Shown: positions 55,554-64,000 of the stretch, piece by piece | How positions within the stretch are numbered: position 1 is the stretch's first letter | How the letters are laid out: the number at the start of each line of letters is the position of its first letter | Assembly (NCBI RefSeq): GCF_016808335.1 | Contig: NC_053142.1 | Coordinates: forward strand, 47,787,795-47,851,794 | Direction: 5' to 3' | DNA from: Panicum virgatum | Taxonomy: Eukaryota > Streptophyta > Magnoliopsida > Poales > Poaceae | DNA length: 64,000 nucleotides | Position numbers and translations under genes: made by a program | The notes under the pieces: generated by a model | Told to the model about the DNA's origin: nothing | What the model saw: only the letters and a program-made list of their open reading frames with translations | Databases searched by the model: none

Positions 55554-56786
55554 TGTCGGTACCTCTAGACTAGGGTACTCCCTCTTGCTGCGTCAAGACT
55601 CGCGTAGTTATCCGTAATTACGCCCTAAGGATTTGAGCAGCCAGACCCCTGGGGTCCGACTCCACCTCACCGGACCAACGGTCCCGGACCCGCTTCCCGC
55701 TCAGGGACGGGTCCGGTGTCACCACGTGTCCCAGAGGTGTTGCTGTGTCTAGGCAAGAGCCTCGTAGTTATCCGTGAATCGCGCTGACGGCTTGAGCAGC
55801 CGGACCCCCGCGGTCCAAAGTCCTTCTTCCCCCGGTCAGCAGCCCCAGACTCATTCCTTGCTAGGGAAGGGTCCGGTGACGTCGCGTGTCCCGGAAAAGG
55901 GAGCGCTGAGACAAAACAGCCGGGGGCCCCGGACCTCCCACGAGGTCCCGGACCACCATATACTATCCGGACCCCACAGCGGGGAGGGATCGGACACCCC
56001 GCCTGGGGGGTCCGGACCTGCCACGTGTCCGCAGGCGCAGGCACGCGCGGGACCATGAAGCTTCCTCGGGAAGACTCGACTACCTACCGCATTCAATGCG
56101 GTAGGCGTAAGTGCGCTCTGCCACAACAGAGCCCGAGGCGACATTTGCCAGGTTGTACTATTGATCACGAGTTACCAAGGCGCACAGTGCAGCCGTTGGC
56201 GCCGCCCACGCCATGCGCGTCAGTTGCTACGCCAGTTAGACATGACAGCTCGGCTTTGCCCATCATAACGCCTACGCGGTAGACTCAACAGTCCACGCCG
56301 CAACCTACGCTGCCTCAACGGGCGCCTCGCCGATGGGATAGGTGAAGACCTCCCTTGGTCAGAGAGTCTACAGTGCGATGAAGCGCATCCGGGGAGAGAT
56401 TCTCAACCACTGTAACATCATTAATGTCTTTTTCGTGGTATACTATACATCCTCGTTGGGCCCACCTGTCGGGGTCCAACACCTGTGTACGTGTCTCCCT
56501 TGTGCTATAAAAGGGAGTCGCCCGTTAGAAAAGGGATTAAGTCTGAAAAAAGGACTTAGAGGCAGAGGATAGACTCATCCCCAGACTCAAGAGCAATACA
56601 ACTCTCAGTGGATGTAGGGTATTACGCTCTGGCGGCCCGAACCACTCTAAATCCTCGAGTGTTCTTGTGTTCCTGCTTCTTGGGTAGATCTGAGAAATCG
56701 CTTGCACTTCCCCGAGTAACCACCCTCTGGGATTAGGCGGGTGCACTACGCCACCCGGCTGTGGCCCTCCTTCTAGAGCCACGACA
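55554..56786 (+). mobile_element. Solo LTR, 1233 bp, probably Gypsy
   Basis: Begins TGTCGGTACC and ends AGCCACGACA, with a perfect 5-bp duplication TATAT (55549-55553 and 56787-56791). A + strand TATA (GCTATAAAAGG, about 56509-56520) marks the LTR promoter. CCGGACCC motifs recur, and a segment of about 175 bp (from CGTAGTTATCCGT, at 55604 and 55769) is tandemly repeated near the left end. No internal domain remains. Confidence 0.85.
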
Positions 56787-56791
56787 TATAT

Positions 56792-57740
56792 CATCTACTA
56801 CACATAAGTGACACTAGGAAAGATCATCTAATTCTCTTCCACTGTTTGGAGATTTTGATTTTTCATATTGTTTTACCTCCAACCAATATTATGTTTAGTA
56901 CATTTTCTATTATTTGTATCGTTTAAGTTTAAAGGGTATGTCTACAAGATGATAACTATGAAAATTTAATATTATTTAAGTTTATATCTTTTGTTTGTTA
57001 TTATGTTACCTCAATATTTAGAAAACATCATTACATGGCTCTACCAAATAGGTCAGCATGATTCACTTATGCCCATAGCAATAAGGTCTACAAAGCACTA
57101 TCACAAACATATTAGTCTATTTTTATTAATAAGATGATTCTACTATTCATGTATACGTAATGGTTTTATCTCATATTTATAAATGTTTCATTACAAAATA
57201 TTTTATCTTTACTACTCTTTTTAAATATCCAAGTTTACTCTAGAGTGTTCATCACCGGTGGCGTGTACGATGGCAATGTACTATGGGGAAAGGACGCCAC
57301 CGCGTCGACGTGGCGTCACCTGCTGGTTCTCCGCTACCACTAGGATGGCGAAGCCCACCGCGATGCAGCACAGCACCCTCCAACAGTGGCGGAGCTGTCC
57401 AATTTGTACGCCTAGGAAAACTATTTAAACGCCTATACATCATCTACTAAACCCACACACTCATACGGAGTAGTTCATATAATTAAATGACAAAATGCTT
57501 AATTTCAAGGATACGAAATAGGTACCTACCTAATGATGATTTGCCAAAGTCTTTGTAAAATTGGGATCATCTATCAAACAATAAATATACCAAATTGGCT
57601 ACAAGATCATTGAAGATTTCATATTTGATATTATGATGGTAAATCACTAACTGCCATATATTTCTTATCACCGTTATAATCATCAGCTGTTACAATCGGC
57701 ATCTTCATTAAACAAATCTACAAATTCGGCGTAAAAAATA
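56792..57740. other. AT-rich intergenic
   Basis: No supported gene. A GC-rich island at 57250-57420 has a short minus-strand hydrophobic frame (CCIAVGFAILVVAENQ) that may be a stray exon; unidentified. Confidence 0.4.
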
Positions 57741-57741
57741 G

Positions 57742-58011
57742 CTAAAACAACCTGCTTGCTAGTTGCTGCAATGTACTTTGCCGGGTTGGAGTAAATAAGC
57801 AACCAGCTGTGCGCATGTGCATCTCTTCCTCCTCGTACCAAGCGACCGCCTCTTTGTGCATCTTCTCGAAGGACGTGAGGAGGGCGCTGGCGACCGTTGG
57901 AGAAGGCGAGGCGGATGGCGGCGGCGAAAGCGTCGGGCGAGGCGTACCCCCCTCCCGGCTCTCGGCGGCGAGGTTGACCTTCACGGTGCCGAGGCCCATG
58001 GGAGCCCACGT
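57742..58011 (-). pseudogene. Bromodomain gene fragment, block B copy
   Basis: Minus strand: PMGLGTVKVNLAA, then (shifted by one base) YASPDAFAAAIRLAFSNG, then (in the first frame) LLTSFEKMHKEAVAWYEEEE. These are consecutive parts of a GTE-like bromodomain with frameshifts between, and the YNP loop is lost. It is collinear with the split fragments at 11592-11548 and 7072-6965 and shows the state without the 4.44-kb insertion. Confidence 0.6.
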
Positions 58012-58071
58012 TGGTTGGAGGTTCTCAATAAAGAAAACCACAACGAAAGGCTGAGGCTTGAGGGCCTGCAA

Positions 58072-58470
58072 TTTCTGTGAACTTACTGGGCCACGTTGAA
58101 CTTTCGGCCCAGCTAAAGCAGCTGCCCACATAGAGTCTACGGGCCGGTAACCGGGCCACGGCATCACAAGTCCAGCACGATCCTCTTCACCAAACAGGAA
58201 AAAAAAAAAGGTTCCCAACGTGATGGTGCTGTTGCGTGCGGACTTGCTTGCGGTGAGACGCCGCGGTGCACTGAAGGAAGATGGTGCTGGCGGATGCGCG
58301 GATCAAATACGATGGCACTGCATGCAGCGTGTGAAGGGTACATTTATCATTGACATTTTGATCCGGAGACTGATCTGTCTGGCGGCACCATGATCATCCT
58401 ACCACTGTAGCTCTGTGTATGGCAAAAGGAAATCTCAATCGATGCACCAATCTGTTGCTTCGTGCTAGTT
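58072..58470. repeat. Duplicated block F, copy 2
   Basis: Matches 14394-14528 and 15100-15462 without the MITE at 14529 and, with the upstream bromodomain piece, without MULE-1. It serves as the internal 'empty site' for three insertions. Confidence 0.8.
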
Positions 58471-58559
58471 TTGTTTCTACCTTGTCGATCGAGGACACAC
58501 GAATGAACCCACTAGCCCGTGCCTCCTTTGTATTACGACGAAAACAACATGAACAACAT

Positions 58560-59060
58560 GTACAAGCAAATACATTGGATTATCTTGGCATTGTACTTGA
58601 ACAATGATGAAGCAAAAAATAATTCCTCACCTGAATAGGATTACAAAATAAACATCATCGCTCTCCACGTGAGATGTTTTTTTTTTGGTGGAAATGACTT
58701 ATGAGAAAAGAATTGTAATACAGTAGCACAGACCTTTGATCTCCACATAGCCCCTCATGTGACCCAACGTTATTCACATTATACATGTCAGTGCCGACAT
58801 ATAACCAAATTCAAAATCATTTCCACGTAACAGGGCGTAGATAGCACAGAAATCGCGTTAACGATCATAATTCATTTACACGCTCCAGGTGCCAATTGTT
58901 GGGAGCTATCGAGGTGAGGAGGCAAGAAATCTCGGCAGCGGCCAGAAGCGACAGGAGAGGCGGCTTGGTTCCTTGAATAGCTTATGGGCACACCCGAGCT
59001 CGATCGGACAGCTACGATTGGTGCGGTGGATTCAAATTCAATCCACGCGACACGTTCCAG
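58560..59060. repeat. Duplicated block C, copy 2
   Basis: Partner of 53612-54208 and 54590-54640. Here the block is followed directly by the promoter of A2. Confidence 0.75.
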
Positions 59061-59314
59061 TCAAGTTGCAGTGTACGAAACGAAAGCGAGGGCACATGCT
59101 GCTTCCGAAGGCTGACGACACTGCGCAACCAGCCAACCACGATGGCGCGGGAAACCGAGCTGGTGCTCGGATTCGGATCCGGTTTTCAGTTTCGGTTTAA
59201 GAGGCCATCTGAGCAGGTACTCACGGGTCAAGTCTACGGTTGACGGCGCCTGTCTGCTCTAGCTCTCGTGGCCTGTAGGCTTGCCAAGGCTTCCAACCCG
59301 AATGGCGTTGCCGG

Positions 59315-59347
59315 GTTCGGTTCGGTTCCTGTTGCGTGCTATAAATA
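59315..59347 (+). promoter_or_regulatory. Promoter of small membrane gene A2
   Basis: GGGTTCGGTTCGGTTCC (59314-59330) and TATA box TATAAATA (59340-59347), 145 bp before the ATG. A second CGGTTTTCAGTTTCGGTTT lies at 59180-59198. Confidence 0.65.
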
Positions 59348-59484
59348 CTTGCCGCCACGAAGCTGCCTTGCTCCACGCCAGCTCGCTCTTCCTCCTCCAT
59401 CCAAGATCCCAAAGCAAACGCCTTTATTTCCTCCTCCCCGTCGCCGTGCGCCGAGCTCAGCTCTCCAGCTAGCAGCGCGCAGAA

Positions 59485-59844
59485 ATGGACGTCCTCGGCA
59501 GGATCGCGCGAGCCATCTCCAACGCCTTGCGCGACCCGGAGAAGCTACCGGGGGCGCTGATCCTGTGCGGCGTCCTCGAAGCCGCGGCGGCGCTCTCCCT
59601 CGTCTTCTTCAGGGTGCCTGGCGGAGTGTTCCTCCACCATGGCGACAGGGCGCTCGTCTACGTGTACTACGGGGTGCTCATCGCCGTGGTGGTGTTCGGG
59701 CTCGCAGAGGCGTCGACGGCGTTCTGGGTGGCAGGGGACCCGAACGGCCGGCGCGCCGTCGGGATGACCGTCCTGTGGCTCTCCATCCTGCCTCTGATCA
59801 TCGTTGCCGCCCTCGGAGGCTTTTCCTCTGCGCCCCCAAAGTAG
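59485..59844 (+). CDS. Small three-helix membrane protein, type A, copy 2 (A2)
   Basis: 119 aa, one exon, family not recognised. MDVLGRIARAISNALRDPEK, hydrophobic segments at about 22-43, 58-81 and 92-113, loop AGDPNGRRAVGMT, ending LGGFSSAPPK. It differs from A1 in about one residue in five, mostly conservatively; LPGALILCGVLEAAAALSL and YVYYGVLIAVVVFGLAE are identical in both. The coding region is strongly GC-rich at third positions compared with A1. ATG context CAGAAATGG. It heads an A-B pair with B3, as A1 does with B1. Confidence 0.8.
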   Translation: MDVLGRIARAISNALRDPEKLPGALILCGVLEAAAALSLVFFRVPGGVFLHHGDRALVYVYYGVLIAVVVFGLAEASTAFWVAGDPNGRRAVGMTVLWLSILPLIIVAALGGFSSAPPK

Positions 59845-61195
59845 TAGGTGCTTATTACCAGTACTCCGACCTGTAGATAGGATGTCTCCTCCACGTACTC
59901 CGACCTTGATCAGGATTTCAGTGTTGCCAGCTTCCGAGGCTCTGCACTGTTTTGTTGTAACCATGTATCAGTTCGATTATTGTTGTTAACTTATGGATTT
60001 TGATGCAACACTACTTGTATTCTTGTAAAATTGTGCCCGTTCTTCAGTGAAATTTGATTGTTCAGTTGCACTTGGACGAGGCTCTGCCGTTTCGGAACCA
60101 GAACTCCATGAATGCTTGGCGATTGCTCTTGCTCTGTCTGCTACTCTGCTACAGTACTTTTCTTCGTCAGGAAGACATGAAGGGGAGGCCCTCACAATGT
60201 AGCGGGATAGGGTGGCCGTCGCCGTTACACTTACAGCCCCTCTCCTCGTGGCTCAATCCTCCCTCGCTCCGAACGCCAGAGATTGTCAGATTCAGACGAA
60301 ACGGGCCGCGGCAGCTTCTCTGTTCTCTCGAATCTTAGACCTCACCGCGTTGGGAAGAAAAGGGAGGGAGCCAGGCGAAGGGGTACGTGGGCAGTGGGCT
60401 TGTAGCTTTTATGGGGCTGCTTGCAGCTGGCTGGAGAACATTCAGCCCATTAAATAGGCCTGTTTTAGATATATTCTTCACATTTCATTTTTTTCCTTTT
60501 TATAGTTTATTCCATGTGATTTATATTTACATGGTCATTATTCTACTACCTCCGTTTCAAATTGTAATTCATTTGACTTTTTTGACTCTAAATTTGACCA
60601 CTCGTCTTATTTTAAAAAAAATTGACTCTAAGTACAACCTAGGGAAGAATAATATTTCTATATTCAATAGTTAATATTGAACAAATTAGTACTGAACTAC
60701 TAAACAGAATGCACATCACCAACGAACCAAACAAATATGGCACGATATTATAGTGACCCGTCACTAGTCCATGCACTATTTGCCGCATGCTGGTAAAGTA
60801 TTACTGTATATGTAGAATGGCTGGCACTTGTATCCGAAGTAAAAAAAAAAATGCATGTGTTGTCCTTAAATCTGTCATAGTGTGTTACCGGGTCCATTAA
60901 CTTTGAAATGGGGTGGGTGGTATATCCATAAACTTTGAAAAACTTAGCGACAAGTTTTAAAGCTTGCCTATACATTTCACTCTAAACGCCAATTAAATAG
61001 GATTTATTCAATAATACTGTAGTTTAAAAGCTACTTTTTAAACAACTTGTGAAACCTATATCAACAATTGGCAGTAACGAACATTATATTTCTTCAGGCC
61101 CAAGATGGAGACGGGTGTTCGGGAGAATAGACGGGTTTTTTTTTTTTTGCAAGGTGATCAGGTACTCACCAAATGGCACGGTTGGTACAGTTTTT
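59845..61195. other. 3' flank of A2 with a truncated Stowaway end
   Basis: No gene supported. At about 60547-60615, CTACCTCCGTTTCAAATTGTAATTCATTTGACTTTT-like text is one half of a Stowaway-type MITE without its other end. Poly-A and poly-T runs occur at 60840 and 61136. Confidence 0.45.
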
Positions 61196-61198
61196 TTA

Positions 61199-61540
61199 GA
61201 GACTGTTTGGATCCTCTTATTTTGGAGGAATTGAAATCTAATTAATAAATTGGACTATCTAGTTTAGAATTTCACATTCCACCACTTTCTAAAGTTTAGA
61301 TATAAGTCTATCCTAAATTCATAGGGTGGGAGATGGAAATTGATTTTATGCACCACCAAGCTATGTTTCTATTCCGTAACTTATATCACGCTCTTTGGCT
61401 CACTCTTCTATAGTAGAAATATAGCACATAAATATCTCTCTCATATGGTCAACAATAGTATACAAATATACTCCGTATATAATCATATTAGTTTAATAGG
61501 TTTATGTCTAAATTATGATTGCAAGATTGCAAACGAGGCC
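61199..61540. mobile_element. Tourist/PIF-Harbinger-like MITE, 342 bp
   Basis: TTA target duplication (61196-61198 and 61541-61543) and short inverted ends (GAGACTGTTTGG; right reverse complement GGCCTCGTTTGC). The terminal match is imperfect, so assignment is moderate. Confidence 0.5.
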
Positions 61541-61922
61541 TTAGAGAATCCAATTTAGAGGACCCAAATTGGAAGGCTTCTAAAATTTCTAGTGAAAAAT
61601 AGATGCTGATTAACTCAAATTGGGCTTCTTCATATACTAAATCAATTTTATTACGATTTTTGTTACCAGCACGGTTATTGCACTTTTTTCCCTTATAAAG
61701 AATCAAAGTGCTTTCTGTGGGATGGCCAATTGGCCGCGGCATTAGCCGCCGCGCGCCCGGTAGGGGCCAAGGACCTTGAAACGACACAGGAAAGCGTGTC
61801 GGGTTCTCGGTTCGGTTCGGGTTATGAACTGGAAGCAGGACAAAGAATATCTGCTGCGCGCGTGGGGACTCGTCGCTTCACTTTTCTAGTTTTCTTGACT
61901 ATCTCATCCCATGTGATGTGGC
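61541..61922. other. Upstream remnant of the B3 promoter region
   Basis: Contains TCGGGTTCTCGGTTCGGTTCGGG-type text (61799-61823), matching the promoter clusters of the family, but no TATA or gene follows because a hAT element begins at 61923. Confidence 0.5.
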
Positions 61923-63029
61923 TCAGGATGAAAATGGGTCGGCATTGGTTGACCCAAACACTAACCCACAGTACCCAACAAATATTTACTGGGTTTTGGG
62001 TCGACCCAATCTAGACCTCCACTGGGTATTGGTGTTTTGGGTCAACCCAGAAACATCAGCAAGCAGTGTAGGTTGCCATAGGAATCACCGAAGTGCATCA
62101 CCGAAGTGCCAACCTGCTTCTCGTTCTCCACCTTTCCCCTCCTCGTCGCCTGACCTTTCCACGCTCCTCGTCCACAATCCACATCCCCAACATACGGCAG
62201 ATGTGATGCAATCGCCGTTGCTGCTGTCATGTGGGCAAAACTAGATGAGCGAGCCCCAGCCATGCAGTTCAAGCGATGGATGTTGCAAGTTGCAACTACT
62301 TGAAGGCATCCAAATCCAAAAATACGAAACAATCATGGATTCAGAGTTTCAGACGGATTGAGTATAGAGAATTAGCTTTTCTATAATTAAATCAATTAGC
62401 AAAATCATTGGGGGAGCACATCAACCATGGCAGTGCAGAAAACCACACCGCAGGGCGGGAAAAGCTCGCCTCCGAGCGGTGGCCTTGTGGTGCCAGTGAC
62501 GGCCTCGCCAGGCAGCCCTTGGCTTGGCTTCCATGGCTGCACGCCTTAGTTCACAGATTGGAGTAGCAGAAGCGCACAGAATTAAATCATTAAACCAGGC
62601 AGCTTCTTCTTCATGGCTTCCGCGAACTTGCGATCACTGGCAACCAGTCGGCGGCTACCCGCATGCCTGCACTTGCATGCGCAGCAGTGGCGCAAGCTCC
62701 TTTAACCACTGCAGCATTGCCCCGCCGTTAAATCCACCGGCGTACTGACTTGGATGTAGAAGAAAACGGCGCTAGGGTCACCCTAGTAGGGTGTAGAAGG
62801 AAACAGCGCCGGCGAGACGGCCAGACGGACGAGTTGACGACGCAGGTAGTAGCGTCGGGGCCGCGGCGACGTAGGATATAGGGATAGCGATTGGGTTACC
62901 CAATAAACCCAGTAAACTCGACACCAATTGGAACTAAAATTAAGTGGGTTAACTTAGTGGGTATTTACACTATACTTTATAGTTTGGGTATTGGGTCATT
63001 GGGTTGACCCACTAAAACCTGCATCCTGA
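61923..63029. mobile_element. Non-autonomous hAT element, 1107 bp, in the B3 promoter
   Basis: Inverted ends TCAGGATG / CATCCTGA and a perfect 8-bp duplication GATGTGGC (61915-61922, 63030-63037). Subterminal regions repeat TGGGTT/AACCCA words on both sides (61940-62050 and 62890-63015), as transposase-binding arrays often do. No transposase. It sits 168 bp upstream of the B3 ATG and splits the TTCGGTT clusters (61.8 kb and 63.06 kb). Confidence 0.85.
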
Positions 63030-63059
63030 GATGTGGCCGTGACTTGTGAGCCCCAGTTT

Positions 63060-63109
63060 GCGGGTTCGGTTCGGTTTTCTCTCGGGTTGAGCAGGTGCTA
63101 TATATATAT
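63060..63109 (+). promoter_or_regulatory. Proximal promoter of small membrane gene B3
   Basis: CGGGTTCGGTTCGGTTTTC (63060-63078), TATA-type TATATATATATG (63099-63110), about 105 bp before the ATG. Everything further upstream than 63037 is the hAT element. Confidence 0.65.
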
Positions 63110-63204
63110 GCGATTATGCATCCACAGCTAGTCCGCCACTCCGACCACCTTTCTCCAAGCTCAAACCAGAGCAAAAAAGCACACAAACTCGATCGAGAGC
63201 AGAA

Positions 63205-63564
63205 ATGGAGTTTCTGGCTGCCTTCATGCAGATCGTGAACATGATCTCCGAGGCCCTCCGCAACGTCGAGCGGCTCCCGGCGGCGCTCATCTCAGGCGGC
63301 GTCGTCCAAGCCGCGGCGGCGCTTGCACTCGCCATCTTCAAGGCTCCCGCAGGTATTTTTCTTCACAACGGCAAGGGGCCCTTCTACCTCTACTACGGCA
63401 TTCTCGTCGCCGTAGGGAGCTTCGGACTCGTGGAGGCAACGGTGGGCTTGTGGGTGTCCGGCGACCCGAACAACCGGCGCATCATTGGGAAGACCATCGT
63501 GTGGGTGTCCATCTTACCCCTCGTCCTTGTTGCTGGGCTTGGAGGCTTCGTGATCGTGAAATAG
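63205..63564 (+). CDS. Small three-helix membrane protein, type B, copy 3 (B3)
   Basis: 119 aa, one exon, family not recognised. MEFLAAFMQIVNMISEALRN start, hydrophobic segments at about 23-45, 60-83 and 93-117, loop SGDPNNRRIIGKT (closer to type A in this loop than other B copies), ending GLGGFVIVK. The frame is intact, with CAGAAATGG at the start. The hAT insertion leaves its TATA and nearest TTCGGTT cluster in place, so expression may persist but with a new upstream region. Confidence 0.8.
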   Translation: MEFLAAFMQIVNMISEALRNVERLPAALISGGVVQAAAALALAIFKAPAGIFLHNGKGPFYLYYGILVAVGSFGLVEATVGLWVSGDPNNRRIIGKTIVWVSILPLVLVAGLGGFVIVK

Positions 63565-64000
63565 TGGTTAATCGCAGGCTTGCAGCCGCTGTTGTATCTT
63601 CATTTTTCCACTCTTGTCAGCGTGCAGCCTAGTTCATCTATGCAGCATTGGGTTTTAGGTGTTTGGGAATTGGGGGTTGTTATGGTGCAGTTCTTCAAGC
63701 GAGTGAAGGTTTTTCTTTTAGGAGAGAGGTTAAAGGTGTGGATCTGATGTAGGTTATCTTGTATTTGGGTCTCTGTAATCACAAATGATGCATTCATCTC
63801 TTGTGTGAGCATAAAAATGCAGCAGTTGCATTCGGTTCGACCTGCCAAGCTCTGAACCATGTAGCGAAACAGAGCAACAAGGTGATCAAGAACAACTCAA
63901 GTTAATTTCCTTTGCATACAAAAGGAAACCATATCTGTTGCAAGCCAAAGGCAAGATACAGAAGCTGCATGTTTCTGAATTGGGCGTCCCCTTAACATTG
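63565..64000. other. 3' flank of B3 to window end
   Basis: 3' UTR and intergenic sequence. No further gene supported. Confidence 0.4.

Overview
This is a nuclear genomic window from a grass, most likely a panicoid. The sequence supports this with: a CC-BED-NB-ARC-LRR resistance-gene relic; a SIRE/Maximus-type Copia element whose LTR opens TGTGAGGATCGATGG; Mutator-like elements (MULEs) carrying plant-mobile-domain (PMD) and GRF-zinc-finger cargo; Helitrons ending in a GC hairpin plus CTAG; a Stowaway MITE; and GC-rich exons beside AT-rich repeats. The species call is inference. No rRNA, tRNA or CRISPR was seen.

The only host genes that look intact are five copies of one small, intronless, three-helix membrane protein (118-119 aa) that I do not recognise. 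They fall into two subtypes. Type A (MDVL... start, ...FSSA end) lies at 1893 and 59485. Type B (MEF... start, ...FVI(L/V)K end) lies at 3926, 38237 and 63205. An A-B pair sits at each end of the window and one more B lies directly upstream of the NLR. Each copy has a TATA box 105-150 bp before the ATG, and four of the five have an obvious TTCGGTT-rich stretch just upstream.

Layout. 1-4.3 kb: palindromic GC-rich edge, then A1 and B1. 4.3-15.4 kb: a Helitron end, a bromodomain-gene fragment split by a 4.44-kb insertion that carries pieces of other genes, and MULE-1 (9-bp target duplication). 15.47-35.45 kb: a four-element nest, with a hAT-like MITE hit by MULE-2, which was hit by a complete 13.3-kb Copia element and a 2.4-kb solo LTR. 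35.46-38.6 kb: LRR fragment, Helitron, B2. 39.0-46.7 kb: the NLR, broken by a LINE derivative, by a reverse-oriented Helitron and by a late stop codon. 47-58.5 kb: duplicated blocks, another Helitron, one uncharacterised ORF, MITEs, a Gypsy-like solo LTR and a second bromodomain fragment. 58.5-64 kb: A2 and B3, with a 1.1-kb hAT element inserted in the B3 promoter.

Several blocks recur (2.6/36.0/49.2 kb; 6.8/47.6 kb; 7.0+11.5+14.4+15.1/57.8-58.4 kb; 53.6/58.6 kb). This suggests that a unit holding an LRR tail, a spacer and the small membrane gene was duplicated repeatedly and then broken up by transposons. The small genes stayed open while the NLR and other gene fragments decayed, which is the main reason to look at them. 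All comparisons were made by eye within the window; no database search was possible.
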